64,000 nt of DNA from Liopterus haemorrhoidalis (GCA_963971575.1 OZ020619.1:24744813-24808812); one strand, 5' to 3'; shown: positions 45,300 to 55,830, numbered from the stretch's first letter. The notes: a model not told the origin generated them from the sequence alone. Translations and numbers: made by a program.

Positions 45300-45495
45300 A
45301 TTCTTTTCCCGATAAATATCATTGGGGAGTTACGGGTGACATGCTGAAACTAAACTTTTGTATTTTCTCCCTTACTGAATTTAACACCAAAAATTGTTTA
45401 TAATAAAAAAACCTATATTTTTGTTCTATGTACTTTTTCGATCAATATTTGGGGAGTTTCCGGGCGATTCCCTAAAAATAAAATCATGAAAAATC
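45300..45495 (-). repeat. satellite fragment related to 54795-55700
   Basis: On the minus strand it has AACTCCCCAAATATTGATCG, then TTATTATAAACAATTTTTG and AAGGGAGAAAATAC. These are the landmark blocks of the diverged tandem array at 54795-55700. One to two units. Confidence 0.65.
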
Positions 45496-45730
45496 TCATT
45501 TATTTAAATAAAATTAAAAATATAAATGAAAAAAATGTGTTTAGAATGAGGAAACATTTCTTTATGTTCTGCAGTTCATAATAAGAAGATTATTTAAGGG
45601 GTCAAGGGCAGTGTTATCTATAAAGTTGAAATATATCATTTATTATTTATTTAACAGCAAAATTATATACAACAAAATTTGTTTAGAATGAGGAAAAAAT
45701 TGCAAAAAAATATTCGTAAAACAATACAAA

Positions 45731-45739
45731 TTTATTATT

Positions 45740-45797
<58 letters not shown>
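45731..45797. repeat. (TAA)n microsatellite
   Basis: About 20 TAA units. It joins directly to the open tail of a retroelement. Confidence 0.95.
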
Positions 45798-45799
<2 letters not shown>

Positions 45800-45992
45800 T
45801 ACACAACTGCAGTCACAAGAGTCCAACCACACGGAACAAGACGTTCAACCATCACAATACACACAAAACCTACACACAACAACACAATCCAAAACCAGAA
45901 ACCGAAAACCGACTTCTGAAGCTTCAGAAGAACAAACACAACAACCCGACACAACACAAAAGCAGAAACGCTACAATCTCCGCCCTCGTTAA
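45798..45992 (+). pseudogene. retroelement ORF tail ending YNLRPR (uncertain)
   Basis: An open frame of 64 codons without a start runs from the microsatellite to a TAA at 45990-45992. It is rich in Gln and Thr and ends QKQKRYNLRPR. A terminal YNLRxR motif is common at the C-terminus of retrotransposon polyproteins. The following 90 bp and an A-rich tract at 46108-46125 could be its 3' UTR and tail. Nothing upstream helps, so the class stays open. Confidence 0.35.
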
Positions 45993-46204
45993 TATAACAT
46001 ACCACCACACCATACTAGACTAGACGAGGAACAATTTAGGAAAGCAGCCGGTACTTGACTTTGGTCCGTACGGTTGTAAGCCCCGGACTAAGTCCGTGAT
46101 TATTTATAAAAAAAAAAAAAGAAAAATAATAATAATAATAGTTTGAGTGTATTTAGCTCCACTAGTCTCTAGTATGACGCGGCTCAAAAGGTTGCTGAAG
46201 TTTG

Positions 46205-46242
46205 AGATTAGTGGACGCTTGTCAAGACCTGACAAACCCCAA

Positions 46243-46277
<35 letters not shown>

Positions 46278-46370
46278 TAATAATTTCCGCGGCTGCATAT
46301 CGCCAGGGTTGACGCTTGTCAAGACCTGACAAACCCCATAAAAATAATATTAATAATAATAATAATAATT
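46205..46370 (+). repeat. duplicated retroelement tail with (AAT)n tracts
   Basis: GCTTGTCAAGACCTGACAAA plus CCCC and an (AAT)n tract occurs at 46216-46268 and again at 46314-46365. This is likely the same 3' end inserted twice, or a tail duplication. It abuts the 3' end of LINE D. Confidence 0.6.
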
Positions 46371-47399
46371 TTATTCATGTTATTAAAAAATACATTTTTT
46401 TACATATGTCAGAAATTTCGAATTACATATTAGAAGTAATCTACCTCTCGATACATATATATATATACATATATAAAATAAAATATATCACATTATTTTG
46501 AGATCACATTTGAAATACTCCTCTATACTATAGAACGCTTGTTTTTTAGAAATGTCTTACTGACTTTTTTGAAAGACAGACATTTCACATGATCGGGCAA
46601 TGCGTTATATAGTCTAATTGCATGATAATTTGTTGCATGCCTGGATAATGTTAACCTAACATATTCAGGTCGAAAGAGTTTATTTCCTCTGGTATTATAA
46701 TCATGGATGACATTCTGAGGTGTATGGTCATTGGGGTTAAAATGAATATAGTGCCTGTCGGTACACCAATCCACCAATAACTCTAATAGCACGTCTCTGT
46801 AACTCAAATAATATGGACGCTTTAGATGATTGGCCCCATGCTAACAGACCATATACTATTTTTGATTCAAATAATGCATAATATGCAGTTAATAAAACAC
46901 TTCGGGTGACATAATTTTTTAGGTTACGCAGGCAATAGACTGTTTACGCAGGCAAAATACTGCAGAGTTTACTTGCCGTATTTTCAATATGACTGTCCCA
47001 AGTTAAGTTAGCTTCAATTCTTACACCTAAAAAACTAGCATAATCACAGTCTCCAAACAACTGGGACTGGGGTAATCTTAATGAAAATAGTAATTGTTGT
47101 GTTTTAGAGCCGTTTAGGGTTAGAGAGTTTGACGTGAACCATTCTTGAGTTCTCTTAATTAGTTTAGTATTTTTTAATACAAGGTTGTCATAATTTACAT
47201 CACTAGATATTAAGGTGGTATCGTCAGCATATAAAATTTTATTACCATTATTTAAGTAACCGGGGAGATCGTTGATGTAAATTAGGAATAACAACGGACC
47301 AGGAATGGATCCCTGCGGTACCCCATGTTTTATTTCCAATTGATTAGAGTTTGTTTCTTTATTGCAACATAGACAATTAGTGTGTATACTTTTGCTCAT
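46371..47399 (-). pseudogene. LINE D reverse transcriptase, 5'-truncated
   Basis: The minus strand reads EIKHGVPQGSIPGPLLFLIY, INDLPGYL, the catalytic YADDTTLISSD and SFLGVRIEANLTWDSHI. A stop at 46944 follows, then in broken frames KNYVTRSVLLTAYYALFES, KIVYGLLAWGQSSK, and the C-terminal HDYNTRGNKLF at 46710. The 3' end meets (AAT)n near 46365. The element starts only just before the GVPQG block at its 5' side (47399), where the rosa-like transposon begins. Confidence 0.82.
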
Positions 47400-47421
47400 T
47401 GCTGATTAAAAATTAATCAAC

Positions 47422-48505
47422 ATGTATACAGATGAAGAAAATATAATGATGCTAACTTGGTATAACTCCCAAATGAGTTTAAGAGAAGTGTCTGCTGTAT
47501 TTAGTGCAACATATCCAGATCGGCCAATACCAAATCCCTCTACAGTTTCAAGACTAGTTAATAAATTTCATCGCGAAGGATGTCTTAAGTCAAAACATAA
47601 TAAAAACAGAACATCCCACTTGCTTACAGAAGAGAAGCAGTTGGAAATATTATTACAAGTGGAAGAAAACAATCAAAATACTTTAAGATCAATTGCACAA
47701 ACCGTTGGTGTCAGTATTGGATCTGTTTTTAACTTCTTAAAAAAAAAGAAAAGTTTCGATCATACAAATTTCAAAATCATCAAGAATTGTTAGAAAGCGA
47801 CGCAGCAGTACGTATGGATTTTTGTTTTGAAATGTTTGAAAAAATTAATTCCGACCCAACAATGCTTCAAAGAATTTTATTTACGGACGAAGCAACATTT
47901 ACTCTAAATGGTGAAGTGCACAGACAAAATTTTAGGTACTGGAGTCGAGAAAATTTACATTTGATTCATTCCTTCCGAACTCAAAGTCCGCAAAAATTAA
48001 ATGGGCAGGGATAATAGGAATCAATATTATAGGGCCGTTTTTTATTGACAGTACCCTTAATGCCGCAAAATATCTAGCCCTTTTGCAAAACCAAATATTA
48101 CCTGCGTTGCGAAAACTGAATATTAATGGACAAGTATGGTTTCAACATGGCGCACAAGTCCATTATTCTAGAATAGTTAAAGAATATTTATACAGAACTT
48201 TCCCAAATAGCTGGATTGGAAGAGGAGAGTCTATGATTTGGCCAGCGAGATCTCCGGATTTGGCACCCAATGATTTTTTTTATTGGGGATATTTAAAGGC
48301 CAAAGTATATAATGGAGAACTTAGGGATGTTGCTGAACTGCAAGACAAAATTGTTCAAGCATCCAACAATATACCTCAAGAACAATTGCTGAATGTTTTG
48401 AATCATTTTTATGATCGCCTAACATTTTGTATGCAAGTAAACGGAGAAACTTTGGCACATTTATTAAGCGTGTTCTACATTATACTTTATTCATCAATTT
48501 TCTAA
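47422..48505 (+). pseudogene. rosa-like mariner transposase (DD41D type)
   Basis: From the ATG at 47422 a helix-turn-helix N-terminus (REVSAVFSATYPDRPIPNPS, TVSRLVNKF) leads to RTLRSIAQ-like second helices (TLRSIAQTVGVSIGSVF). After a frameshift near 47745 the catalytic part has ILFTDEATFTLNGEVHRQN and, after another near 48003, WAGIIGINIIGPFFID. Next come WFQHGAQVHYS and IWPARSPDLAPNDFFYWGYL. The second Asp (normally QDGAP) is His here. Its distance to the last Asp is 41 residues, the DD41D spacing of rosa-like elements. The stop is at 48503-48505. With two frameshifts and a missing catalytic residue, it is inactive. A fragment of the same family lies at 2080-2235. Confidence 0.85.
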
Positions 48506-48906
48506 ACTTTTTTCTTTGAACTAGAAGTTGTCAAAGTTTTAATACAATTTATTTTTCAATTTTTTGGTAGAGAATGAAATTCTTACACGTGTTTCAGTTC
48601 ATTTAAAGTACCAACATAAAAATATAATTCATATCTTGTCAAGTGTTTATAACCTAGCTATTAGATTTGTAAAATTACTGATTTACGTACAAAACACAAT
48701 TTATATATTCGCTTATTCAAACCAATGATCAACAAAACACTATTAAACACGTGGTAATACAAAATATTTACAAGCGTAATTTTAATGTTGGTACTATTGT
48801 TAAAAGTGTCTACTGCGCATGCACCGAGATCTAAGTTGGATGTGTTTTCAAGAAAAGTTTGATCAAATCTAGTTTTGAATAAAGTTGACCTTGACTATAT
48901 AAAGTG
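48506..48906. other. flank of the rosa-like transposon
   Basis: Probably includes its 3' noncoding end, but I cannot identify a terminal repeat. No gene. Confidence 0.4.
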
Positions 48907-48914
48907 TTCTACAC

Positions 48915-49849
48915 CAGCGTTTCTCAACCGGGGGGCCGCGAAGTCATACAAGATCGAAACAGGAAAATATAATAAAAATGCACATAATCATACAAGATAT
49001 AAATTTTATTCATATTTATAAATTCGAGTATGTTATATTGATATTCATAAAAATATACCTTTCACAACATAAATAAAATAAATATTCTATTTATTTTTAT
49101 ACTTAATATACCTATTTTGACAACTAATTTAAACTACAGGCTATGTCAAATGTTTAAGTTGTCACTAGCTAACTTTATAATGAGTAAATGGGCTTTTACT
49201 AAACAAAATGATCAAAAGCTTCAATTAATCGATAAAAATTACTCGATTTGAAAATCTAGTTCCGCTTTAACAAAAGAAACAGACTATAAGTAGACTATAT
49301 CAAGGTCAAATAAATTGTATGTGTCGGTTAATGGGTTTCTCTGACAATAGTTCGCGTTGGAGGTACTTCAAGTATTTTTAAGTTGTGCTTTGAAGTACGA
49401 TTTGAAAGTGCAATATTTGTTATTATATAAATTTTTTTAATTGCTCTCCGAACTACAGGTAACTCAAGAGTAAGGATACGAATGTGTTTAAATTAAAATG
49501 GAAGGCACTTTGAACACTTGTAAATAAAAATACTTTACTTTCAAGTCATAGGGAATACAATTGTCATTTAAAAATATCACAGTTTTTTTGTCAACCGTAA
49601 AAGGTATTCAAAAAATGTTTAAGAAAAAGTTGTTGAAAATCTCCATCCAAAGATATCCAATATGACATGCGTTCCCATTTAAAAATTCGAAATTGTCCTT
49701 GATATCCTGTAATTCCGGTTTTTTCCGGAAAATTTCAATACTACCATTCAATTTTGTGCATAAATTTTAGTTTAAAATTTTCGACGTGTGAGCGACGTGT
49801 GAGCAACGTCGCCTTTTCGAAAAAACTCGTGTTCCCATTATCTTGATAC

Positions 49850-49934
<85 letters not shown>

Positions 49935-49997
49935 GGGCCGCAGACAATATTTATATAATTTGGGGGGTCCCAGGCCATAAAAGGTTGAGAAGCACTG
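48915..49997 (+). mobile_element. hAT nonautonomous element
   Basis: The ends CAGCGTTTCTCAACCGGGGG and AAAAGGTTGAGAAGCACTG are flanked by TTCTACAC on both sides (48907-48914 and 49998-50005). GGGGGGCCGC is repeated inside both ends. It contains an eroded M1 end at 49243-49296 and a (TA)n tract at 49855-49931. No transposase. Confidence 0.93.
49855..49931. repeat. (TA)n microsatellite
   Basis: About 38 TA units inside the hAT element. The Ile-Tyr frames on the minus strand come from it. Confidence 0.95.
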
Positions 49998-50859
49998 TTC
50001 TACACTGTACAATTTCACTGATTTATTTCTAGTACAAGTTCTAGTCAAAGAGATAAGTACGAAAATTTTATGAGAATTGTATAATGTAGAACAGGCTTTA
50101 TAAGTTTTTCTAGTTATTTATTTATTATTATTATTATTTTTTTGTACATCCATGGTAATGGTATAGTACATTTTGCATTAAAAAATGAATTCACTGTATC
50201 TGTAACTTGTTTTATTAAGTGCATATTTAATCCGTACGCGTCACGGCTCCTATTGGTTTTAAGTGATTTTAATGCATTTCTGATTTGATTATACGTGATA
50301 ATCTGAAATGAGAAAATAGGAACATCACAGTTATTTACTACAGACTCGATTATATTAATAGGGTCAATATTGTTGGGTGAAAGATTTTGAATCAGATGGT
50401 CTGTGATACCGATAAAGTATCTATTTATCTCGTCTGATGTTTTCAAGCATTCGATTTGCGCTTTTTTGGGTCTATTATTATTGATTACGCTCCACATTGC
50501 TTTTTGTGTGTTATTAGAGTTACTAATGTATTTACTATTTTGATTGGATTTTACAAGATTGTATTGTCCTACGATAAAAATTTCTATATCTGTCTATCAT
50601 TTCTTTAGCGGCCGTGGTGGGATTTTTCAAGTAGAATTAATGCAGAATCTGTACTATTTCCCTTAGGGTTTTCAATAGGGGATACGTATAAAATTTGTAT
50701 TTCCTTAAAACTACATTATTTTGATATGTTAATGTTAGTTATGTCACCTAACAAAACAAAAATTACATTTTAATTAATATTATAGCCAAATTTTTGAATT
50801 AAAATATTGTAAATTTGAAATAAGCCGATCACGGAGCGAAGGTTGCCGAGTAAAAACGA

Positions 50860-50994
50860 CTGAGTATGACGTCAAACGATAGGGGTTTCACGTCACAGAT
50901 ACAGCTACAACATAATCTTTACACGTGTGTATATTGTATTGTTCGAGAGTTTTGTATTTGTTTTTAAACAATTTTTCACGCATTTATTATTAAA
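50860..50994 (+). promoter_or_regulatory. putative W promoter with CRE-like box
   Basis: TGACGTCA at 50869-50876 and CACGTCAC at 50890-50897 lie 100-125 bp before the exon ATG. The same region is conserved in W copy 2, where the first box is changed to TGGCGTCA. Conservation between copies could be descent alone. Confidence 0.35.
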
Positions 50995-51125
50995 ATGGCA
51001 GACAAAGATTTTGTTAGGGCTCAGAGTGATAATTTACCCAACATTGATGCATTTATGCTCATGGAATATATGAAAAATAATGAATGCTACAGTGCTGAAG
51101 AAATACGTGGTGTCAAAGCAGACCT
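50995..51125 (+). CDS. first exon of a SWIM/YqaJ-type protein (partial, within W)
   Basis: The frame begins MADKDFVRAQSDNLPNIDAF and continues MLMEYMKNNECYSAEEIRGV then KAD. It ends at a GTAAGT donor at 51126; without splicing it would stop two codons later. The pattern NLP.IDAFM..EYMKN.E.YSA.EIRGVKA is, as I remember it, the N-terminus of arthropod proteins with a SWIM zinc finger and YqaJ-like exonuclease domain. No SWIM or YqaJ motif is present in the window. Copy 2 at 63918 has the same start. A Met-Ala start and the conserved 5' flank support this ATG. Confidence 0.5.
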
Positions 51126-51838
51126 GTAAGTAATTTTTATTTTATATTCTATAACTTTATGTAAACAAACACTGCAACTCTGTAAAATGTAAATATTTAT
51201 GTAATTTAGATGTCAGAATTTTACTACATTACAAAATTTTACTAAGTTACAAAACGTTAGAGGCATAATTGAAATACTGCAATATAAGTTATCTATTTTA
51301 ATATAAAATTTAATTCGGTAAACATGTATAAATTGTTTTTATAGAATTAAACTTTATTTTAATTAAAATCACTCTAACTTTACATAACCTATAAAAGTTA
51401 TACAAACAAATAAGTTCATAACAGACTATGTACGCCGGTAAGCTAGTAGTGTCATGCGTCAGTTAGAAGGGGTATGACGTCACACGTCGTTTACGCGGGC
51501 TACATACATTTATGATTTTTTTAAGCCTTCAAATTATAAAAAAAAAATTAAAAACTGTTTTTTATGTTTATATGCAACAAGAGGAATATAATAAAAAATT
51601 TAAAAAAAATCATGCCTATCCCCTATTCTCGATTAAACCATTGTATTTTTATATCTATATTTGAGCTTTTATTTACTTTTTCTGGGAAAGTTTTATGGAA
51701 AATTTTTAATATAGTACTCATAAAAATTTGGCTTATTTTCTCACAGTCCACATCTTCTTCAATTGAAAAATCCCACTTTTCTGCTGCTAGTTCGTTAAAA
51801 AATTTAAATATCCCTACACTTGTAACCGTGGTGGCCAT

Positions 51839-52039
51839 CTTTTAAAATAATATTAATATTAATATATTGCTTATTATTGTCCTATTTGCTTTGGCTTTGG
51901 CTTACTATTGTTCTTTTAAGAAGAGGGGTGGTATTATATCGTGAAAAAGGTGTTAAGTCATACGTAAGATGATTTATCTCCGTTTCGCCCCCATCAGCGA
52001 TATATTAATTTAATTTTGATTATAATTTAATTCTTACTC
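51839..52039. other. spacer
   Basis: No gene or bounded repeat. Confidence 0.4.
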
Positions 52040-53175
52040 ATTTTTAGGGTTTTGTAGGTATGACCTAAAACCCTTATACCGTCATTTTGTCGTCTGTCTA
52101 TCTGTCTGTCTGTTCGGTAAAAATTTGTAGCCAAACGGCTAAACCTAGAGAGTTGAAATTTGGCATGCTTATACAACTCTTTGACCCACACATAGGAAAA
52201 ATACTAAAACATCTAAAAAATATATCCCACTAAAACTATAAACAAATATGTGCTCATCGAAAAACAAATCTATTTTTTTATATCAAATGAAAGCCATTAG
52301 TACGTGGATTAACGATCAAAATTTAATTTTTTGAAAGTAAATTATTTTGAAGCGATTTTTGCCAAAATTGTGCAAAAAAAATTTTGTCCCACGTCCTGTA
52401 GCCCAGATGGTTTAAACTTAAATTTTGAAAAAATTCTAAGTAATGTACATTGGTGTGAACCGGAATAGTACAATAGGAATTTTTGATCAGATTATGTTTT
52501 CGGAAAATAAAGCATTTTTTGTGTTTTTTTTTTTTTGACGATGCACAAAAGTTATAGTTGTGTAACACACTATACTAGAAGGCGTACCATGGTCTAATGG
52601 TTAGCTTGCTCGCTTGCTACGCAGCAAACTAGGATTCGCACCCGGGCAGAGGAGAAATTTTTTTATTCATTTTTATTTTGTTTAAATTATTTTGTCAAAA
52701 TTCTAGTTATATTTTGCCAAATGTTACAATAATTTTTAAGAGCATAAATTTAATAACCAGTTGGAATTGTTGGAATTATATTTTAATTCAATGTGTCATG
52801 TATACGGAACCAGAGGGGCGGAGCATATGACAACCAATGGAAGCCATAGGCGCAATTTTCAAAATTCTAATGAGCCTTGCTATATATATATATATAAAAA
52901 AAATACTGTACATATTTAGAAACCTAAATAATGGTATTAGGTAGTCGAATTACAATTAACAAAAAAATATTTTAACATAAAATTTGTTTTTAAAGCTCTT
53001 AGATTAACAGATGATAAACTATTTTAAAAATATCGTTCATTTTGCCGTGATTACTACGAAGCAAAATTCGTCCTACACACTCAGCATGCCGCCTTCACTT
53101 ATTATATACCCGTGAAACCCTGCAATGTGTGAAAATTCACACTTCACATAATTTTTTTTTATGTATAGGATTTTT
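52040..53175 (+). repeat. T-family repeat, copy 3 (longest)
   Basis: Runs from TTTTTAGGGTTTTGTAGGTA through GTCTGTCTATCTGTCTGTCT, AGCCAAACGGCTAAACCTAG and GAACCGGAATAGTACAATAG. A tRNA-like insert (52581-52653) and the tail CTCAGCATGCCGCCTTCACT, TGTGTGAAAATTCACACTTC follow. Copy 2 lacks the insert. Noncoding; repeat class unknown. Confidence 0.65.
52581..52653 (+). tRNA. tRNA-like sequence, probably a pseudogene or SINE head
   Basis: GGCGTACCATGGTCTAATGG then TTAGC resembles a D arm with box A. TTGCT/AGCAA can form an anticodon-like hairpin. GGATTCGCACCC resembles box B but departs from GGTTCGAATCC. The acceptor stem does not pair cleanly, so a working tRNA is unlikely. Confidence 0.4.
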
Positions 53176-53620
53176 CTATTCCGGGGGGGGGGTCAAATTG
53201 AAAAAAATGTAATATGTTAAATAAAATTATAAGTTAAATTAAAAATAATAATAATAATAATAAATAAATAAAAGCCTGTAAATGTCATTGTCTAACCTAA
53301 CCTAACCTAAGAACATTTAAAAAAATAAATTAAGTGATGGGTGCGGGTATTGAAGATAGGGGGTACTCATAAATGGAATGTCTAATCAAGGGGTACGTGA
53401 GAGAAGAAAGGTTGGGAACCGCAGAAATAGGGGTTAGAGCCCCTATTTTTGTATTCTTGCCTAGAAGCAAGAGTCTGATTGTGGGCCCTACCTGTCAAAC
53501 AAATCATAAAATAATTAAAAAAATCTATACAACAAAATTGAATCACTGGCCCCTAAAAAATACGAGCCCTAGACAGCTGCCTAGGTCGAAGTCAGCCCCT
53601 GATGTGAAGTATTATATGGA
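53176..53620. other. eroded hAT-like ends and simple repeats
   Basis: AAAGGTTGGGAACCGC at 53409 and GAAGTCAGCCCCTG at 53590-53603 look like right ends of two hAT-type elements; their left ends are not seen. G10 occurs at 53179-53188 and a short (CCTAA)4 run at 53292-53311. The frame 53373-53699 crosses these and is not a gene. Confidence 0.45.
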
Positions 53621-53699
53621 AGGCCTTTTCTGTTACTTATTAAATATCTGCGAAAACCTGAAATGTGTGAAACAAACCAAAAATCATCAACAGTACTAA

Positions 53700-54256
53700 G
53701 TATGGTCTGCTATAATGGACCGTGATCTAATAAATTGACTGATTAAGATTAAATGCTAACTAGTGATCAAATGTTCAGTAATTTATGATTGTATGAAAGT
53801 ATTTACTACTGTAAACCATTTTTTCAATTATAATTATTTAAAAACAATAGCAATGTGTAAGCTTTCTAGAAATTACTGTGGTAACTACTTGGTTAAAAAC
53901 GTCTGAAAACAAATTTAGAAACAAAGAACAAATAATCCACTTTCACTGTAACTTATTATAAAACAAAATAGAACATTTTCAAATTATTAATTAATGGTGG
54001 GGTAAAGTTATATTCAGTAGGTACTAATTAGGTGTATCGTTATTGAATGTAAAGGTAAATTATGTCAAATTTGTATATCTTTATACCAGCTGATAATGAC
54101 AGATGTAACACAAAAACAATAACACGCGCCTGCGCACTAGTGAACGCGATCAGCTGTACACGGGTCTCGAGAACAAGCGCAGTTTGATGTTGTGACGTAG
54201 AAGTGTATAACAAAGGTGTTTTGTCGCAAATAAACGTTTTATACATTTACAACGTA
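53700..54256 (+). promoter_or_regulatory. upstream region of the FBXO gene
   Basis: 54095-54256 is GC-richer than its surroundings. It has ACGCGCCTGCGCAC (NRF1-like) near 54124 and TGTGACGTAG (half-CRE) at 54190. It would be the promoter and 5' UTR of the exon at 54257. The antisense frame 54040-54246 has no motif. 53700-54090 shows nothing. Confidence 0.45.
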
Positions 54257-54360
54257 ATGCCATTTTATTCAAAAGATTGGAGGTCACCTGGTGAAGAGTG
54301 GGTAAAGACAGAAGAAGGATGGGAAAAGAAGAAAATACTAGAATGCAGTAAAAACCAAAG
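54257..54360 (+). CDS. FBXO32: first coding exon of an FBXO25/FBXO32 (atrogin-1-like) F-box protein
   Basis: The exon encodes MPFYSKDWRSPGEEWVKTEE then GWEKKKILECSKNQ and ends at CAAAG before GTTTGT, an acceptable splice donor at 54361. The start of vertebrate FBXO32 and FBXO25 has the same pattern, MPF..DWRSPG..WVKT..GW. Insects generally have one gene for this pair. The protein is the substrate-receptor part of an SCF ubiquitin ligase; its F-box lies far downstream and is not in this window. No second exon is recognised up to 64000, so intron 1 would be at least 9.6 kb. The ATG is the first in a GC-richer leader. A processed fragment is unlikely because the donor site is kept. Confidence 0.72.
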
Positions 54361-54794
54361 GTTTGTAGTGTAAAACATCTGTCTTGTGCTGTGAACCGAT
54401 CGATCGTGAATTAATCTGTAGCTAGCCATATTTACGTTTTACATTCGTGTTTTTCTTTTATATTCACTTAAAAATAACACCAGTGTAAATATTCTGAATT
54501 AGATTATTTGTGTTTTACTTTACCGTTCAAGGTTAAATGAATTACGGCAGTGTTTTATATGGTTAAATGAAATAAAAACAGTTCCAGTAAACATGTTTCA
54601 AAGAATATTACGTACTTTTGTTTTCTTTGTTGTTTCATTTGTTCTGATAATGTTTAGAATCGAAATAATTGTCTCTTAATAAAGTTATAAATTAAATTTA
54701 ATAAATTATTAGACAGGAAGGCCATTTTAAAACTCCAACAAAAAAAAAAAAACAAAAAAAAAAACAATACAATTTTAAAATGTATATTTATTTA
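54361..54794 (+). other. probable start of FBXO intron 1
   Basis: Begins with the GTTTGT donor. AT-rich with A-runs, nothing else recognised. Confidence 0.4.
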
Positions 54795-55830
54795 TAACTA
54801 GCTGGAGTGCCCGTACGGTTTTTGTATGGTACATTTTTGCAGTAACGTAAATGATCCATGAGATATTTCAGTTTCAAGTAGAACGTAATAATCGTTTCTT
54901 TATTCTAAACCACTCTTTTGTATGTATATTTTTGATGTTAAATAAATAATAAGTAAGATACTTGGTTTATAGATAGATCTCCCCGTAGCTCCCCAAATAC
55001 GTAACTTATTAAAAACTGCATTGAACAGAAAGAAATACTTTCTTTTTTCATATACATTTTTGCTGTTAAGTAAATGATAAATTAAATATTACAACCTTAT
55101 AAGTAATACTCCCCTTGTCCCCTAAATAACCTTCTAAAAACTGCGTTGAACAGAAAAATAAAATGTATCCTCATATATGTTTTTGATGTAAAATAAATAA
55201 TAAACGAACTATTTCAAGATTTTAGTTTTAGGGTGTACCCTCTATAATTCTCCAAATATTCATTCAATCGAAAAGTGTATGCAACATAAAAGATTAGTGT
55301 TTTTATTATAAACAATTTTTGTTTTATACATTTTTGCTGTTAAGTTAATAATAAGGGAGAAATTTCAAAAGTTTAACTTTTGGGCGTCCCTCTGTAACTC
55401 CCCAAATATTCATCTAAATGCAAAAATTTAGAGAAATAAAAGATTTATTTTCTTATTATAAACTATTTTTGTCAAATATGATTTTGCTGTTGTCAATTAT
55501 AAGGGAGATATATGTAGATTTTAGTTTCAGGGTGTCTCCCCGTAACTCCCCAAATATTCATTTAATTCAAAAAATGCATTGAACAAAAAAGACATGTTGT
55601 TTACTATAAACAATAATTTTTCTATACATTTTTCTGTTAAATCAATAATAAGGGAGATATTTTAAGTTTTTTAATAAACAGTTTTAACCCCGAAACACTC
55701 CCCTAGATTATGAAATGCCTTATAGGCTATGTTCGAATCCTGATTTTACTCTATCATCATAACAAATTGCGTGAAAATATGTTCAGCCGTTTTTGCGTGC
55801 ATCTCGACAGACAGATCAAAATTGATTTTT
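54795..55830 (+). repeat. diverged tandem repeat array, about seven 130-145-bp units
   Basis: Each unit has TACATTTTTGCTGTTAAGTA, an AATAATAAGGGAGAT-like block, TCAGGGTGTCTCCCCGTAAC, CCCCAAATATTCATTTAAT and TTATTATAAACAATTTTTG. Units start near 54825, 54930, 55060, 55190, 55335, 55480 and 55625. The array is bounded on the left by ACTAGCTGGAGTGCCCGTAC and on the right by TTCAGCCGTTTTTGCGTGCA, both of which read like ends of a dispersed transposable repeat. A one-to-two-unit relative lies at 45300-45495 in reverse. Confidence 0.75.

Larger units (their letters stand above)
50674..51627 (+). mobile_element. W element copy 1: TIR element with an exon
   Basis: The left end is AATAGGGGATACGTAT and the right end, inverted, is AATAGGGGATAGGCAT. 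It interrupts LINE E between NRE and NPKGN, so the borders are firm to a few bases. A target duplication is not obvious. Left half: about 320 bp of upstream sequence with a perfect CRE palindrome TGACGTCA (50869-50876), then an exon (50995-51125) and a strong splice donor. Right half: AT-rich, with another TGACGTCA box. Copies 2 (63606) and 3 (35296-35576) show the family is repeated. I do not recognise the superfamily. Confidence 0.7.
50114..51838 (-). pseudogene. LINE E linker region, split by element W
   Basis: On the minus strand 51838-51628 encodes WDFSIEEDVDCEKISQIF, KIFHKTFPEKVNK, IKIQWFNRE. After W, from 50673, it continues ENPKGN, AAKEMIDRYRNFYRRTIQ, AMWSVINNNRPKK and NALKSLKTNRSRDAYGLN to 50114. 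This is the stretch between endonuclease and reverse transcriptase in LINEs (FP.K...W, WSVIN, SLK..KS.D.YG.N). Stops and shifts break it. The (TTA)n near 50125 may be its point of truncation. Confidence 0.72.

Noticed and set aside
53292..53311. (CCTAA)4, the insect telomere repeat in reverse
   Set aside because: Only about four units inside eroded repeats; too short to call an interstitial telomere and easily due to chance.
54040..54246. Divergent gene head to head with the FBXO exon
   Set aside because: The 68-codon minus frame has no motif and overlaps the putative promoter and 5' UTR.
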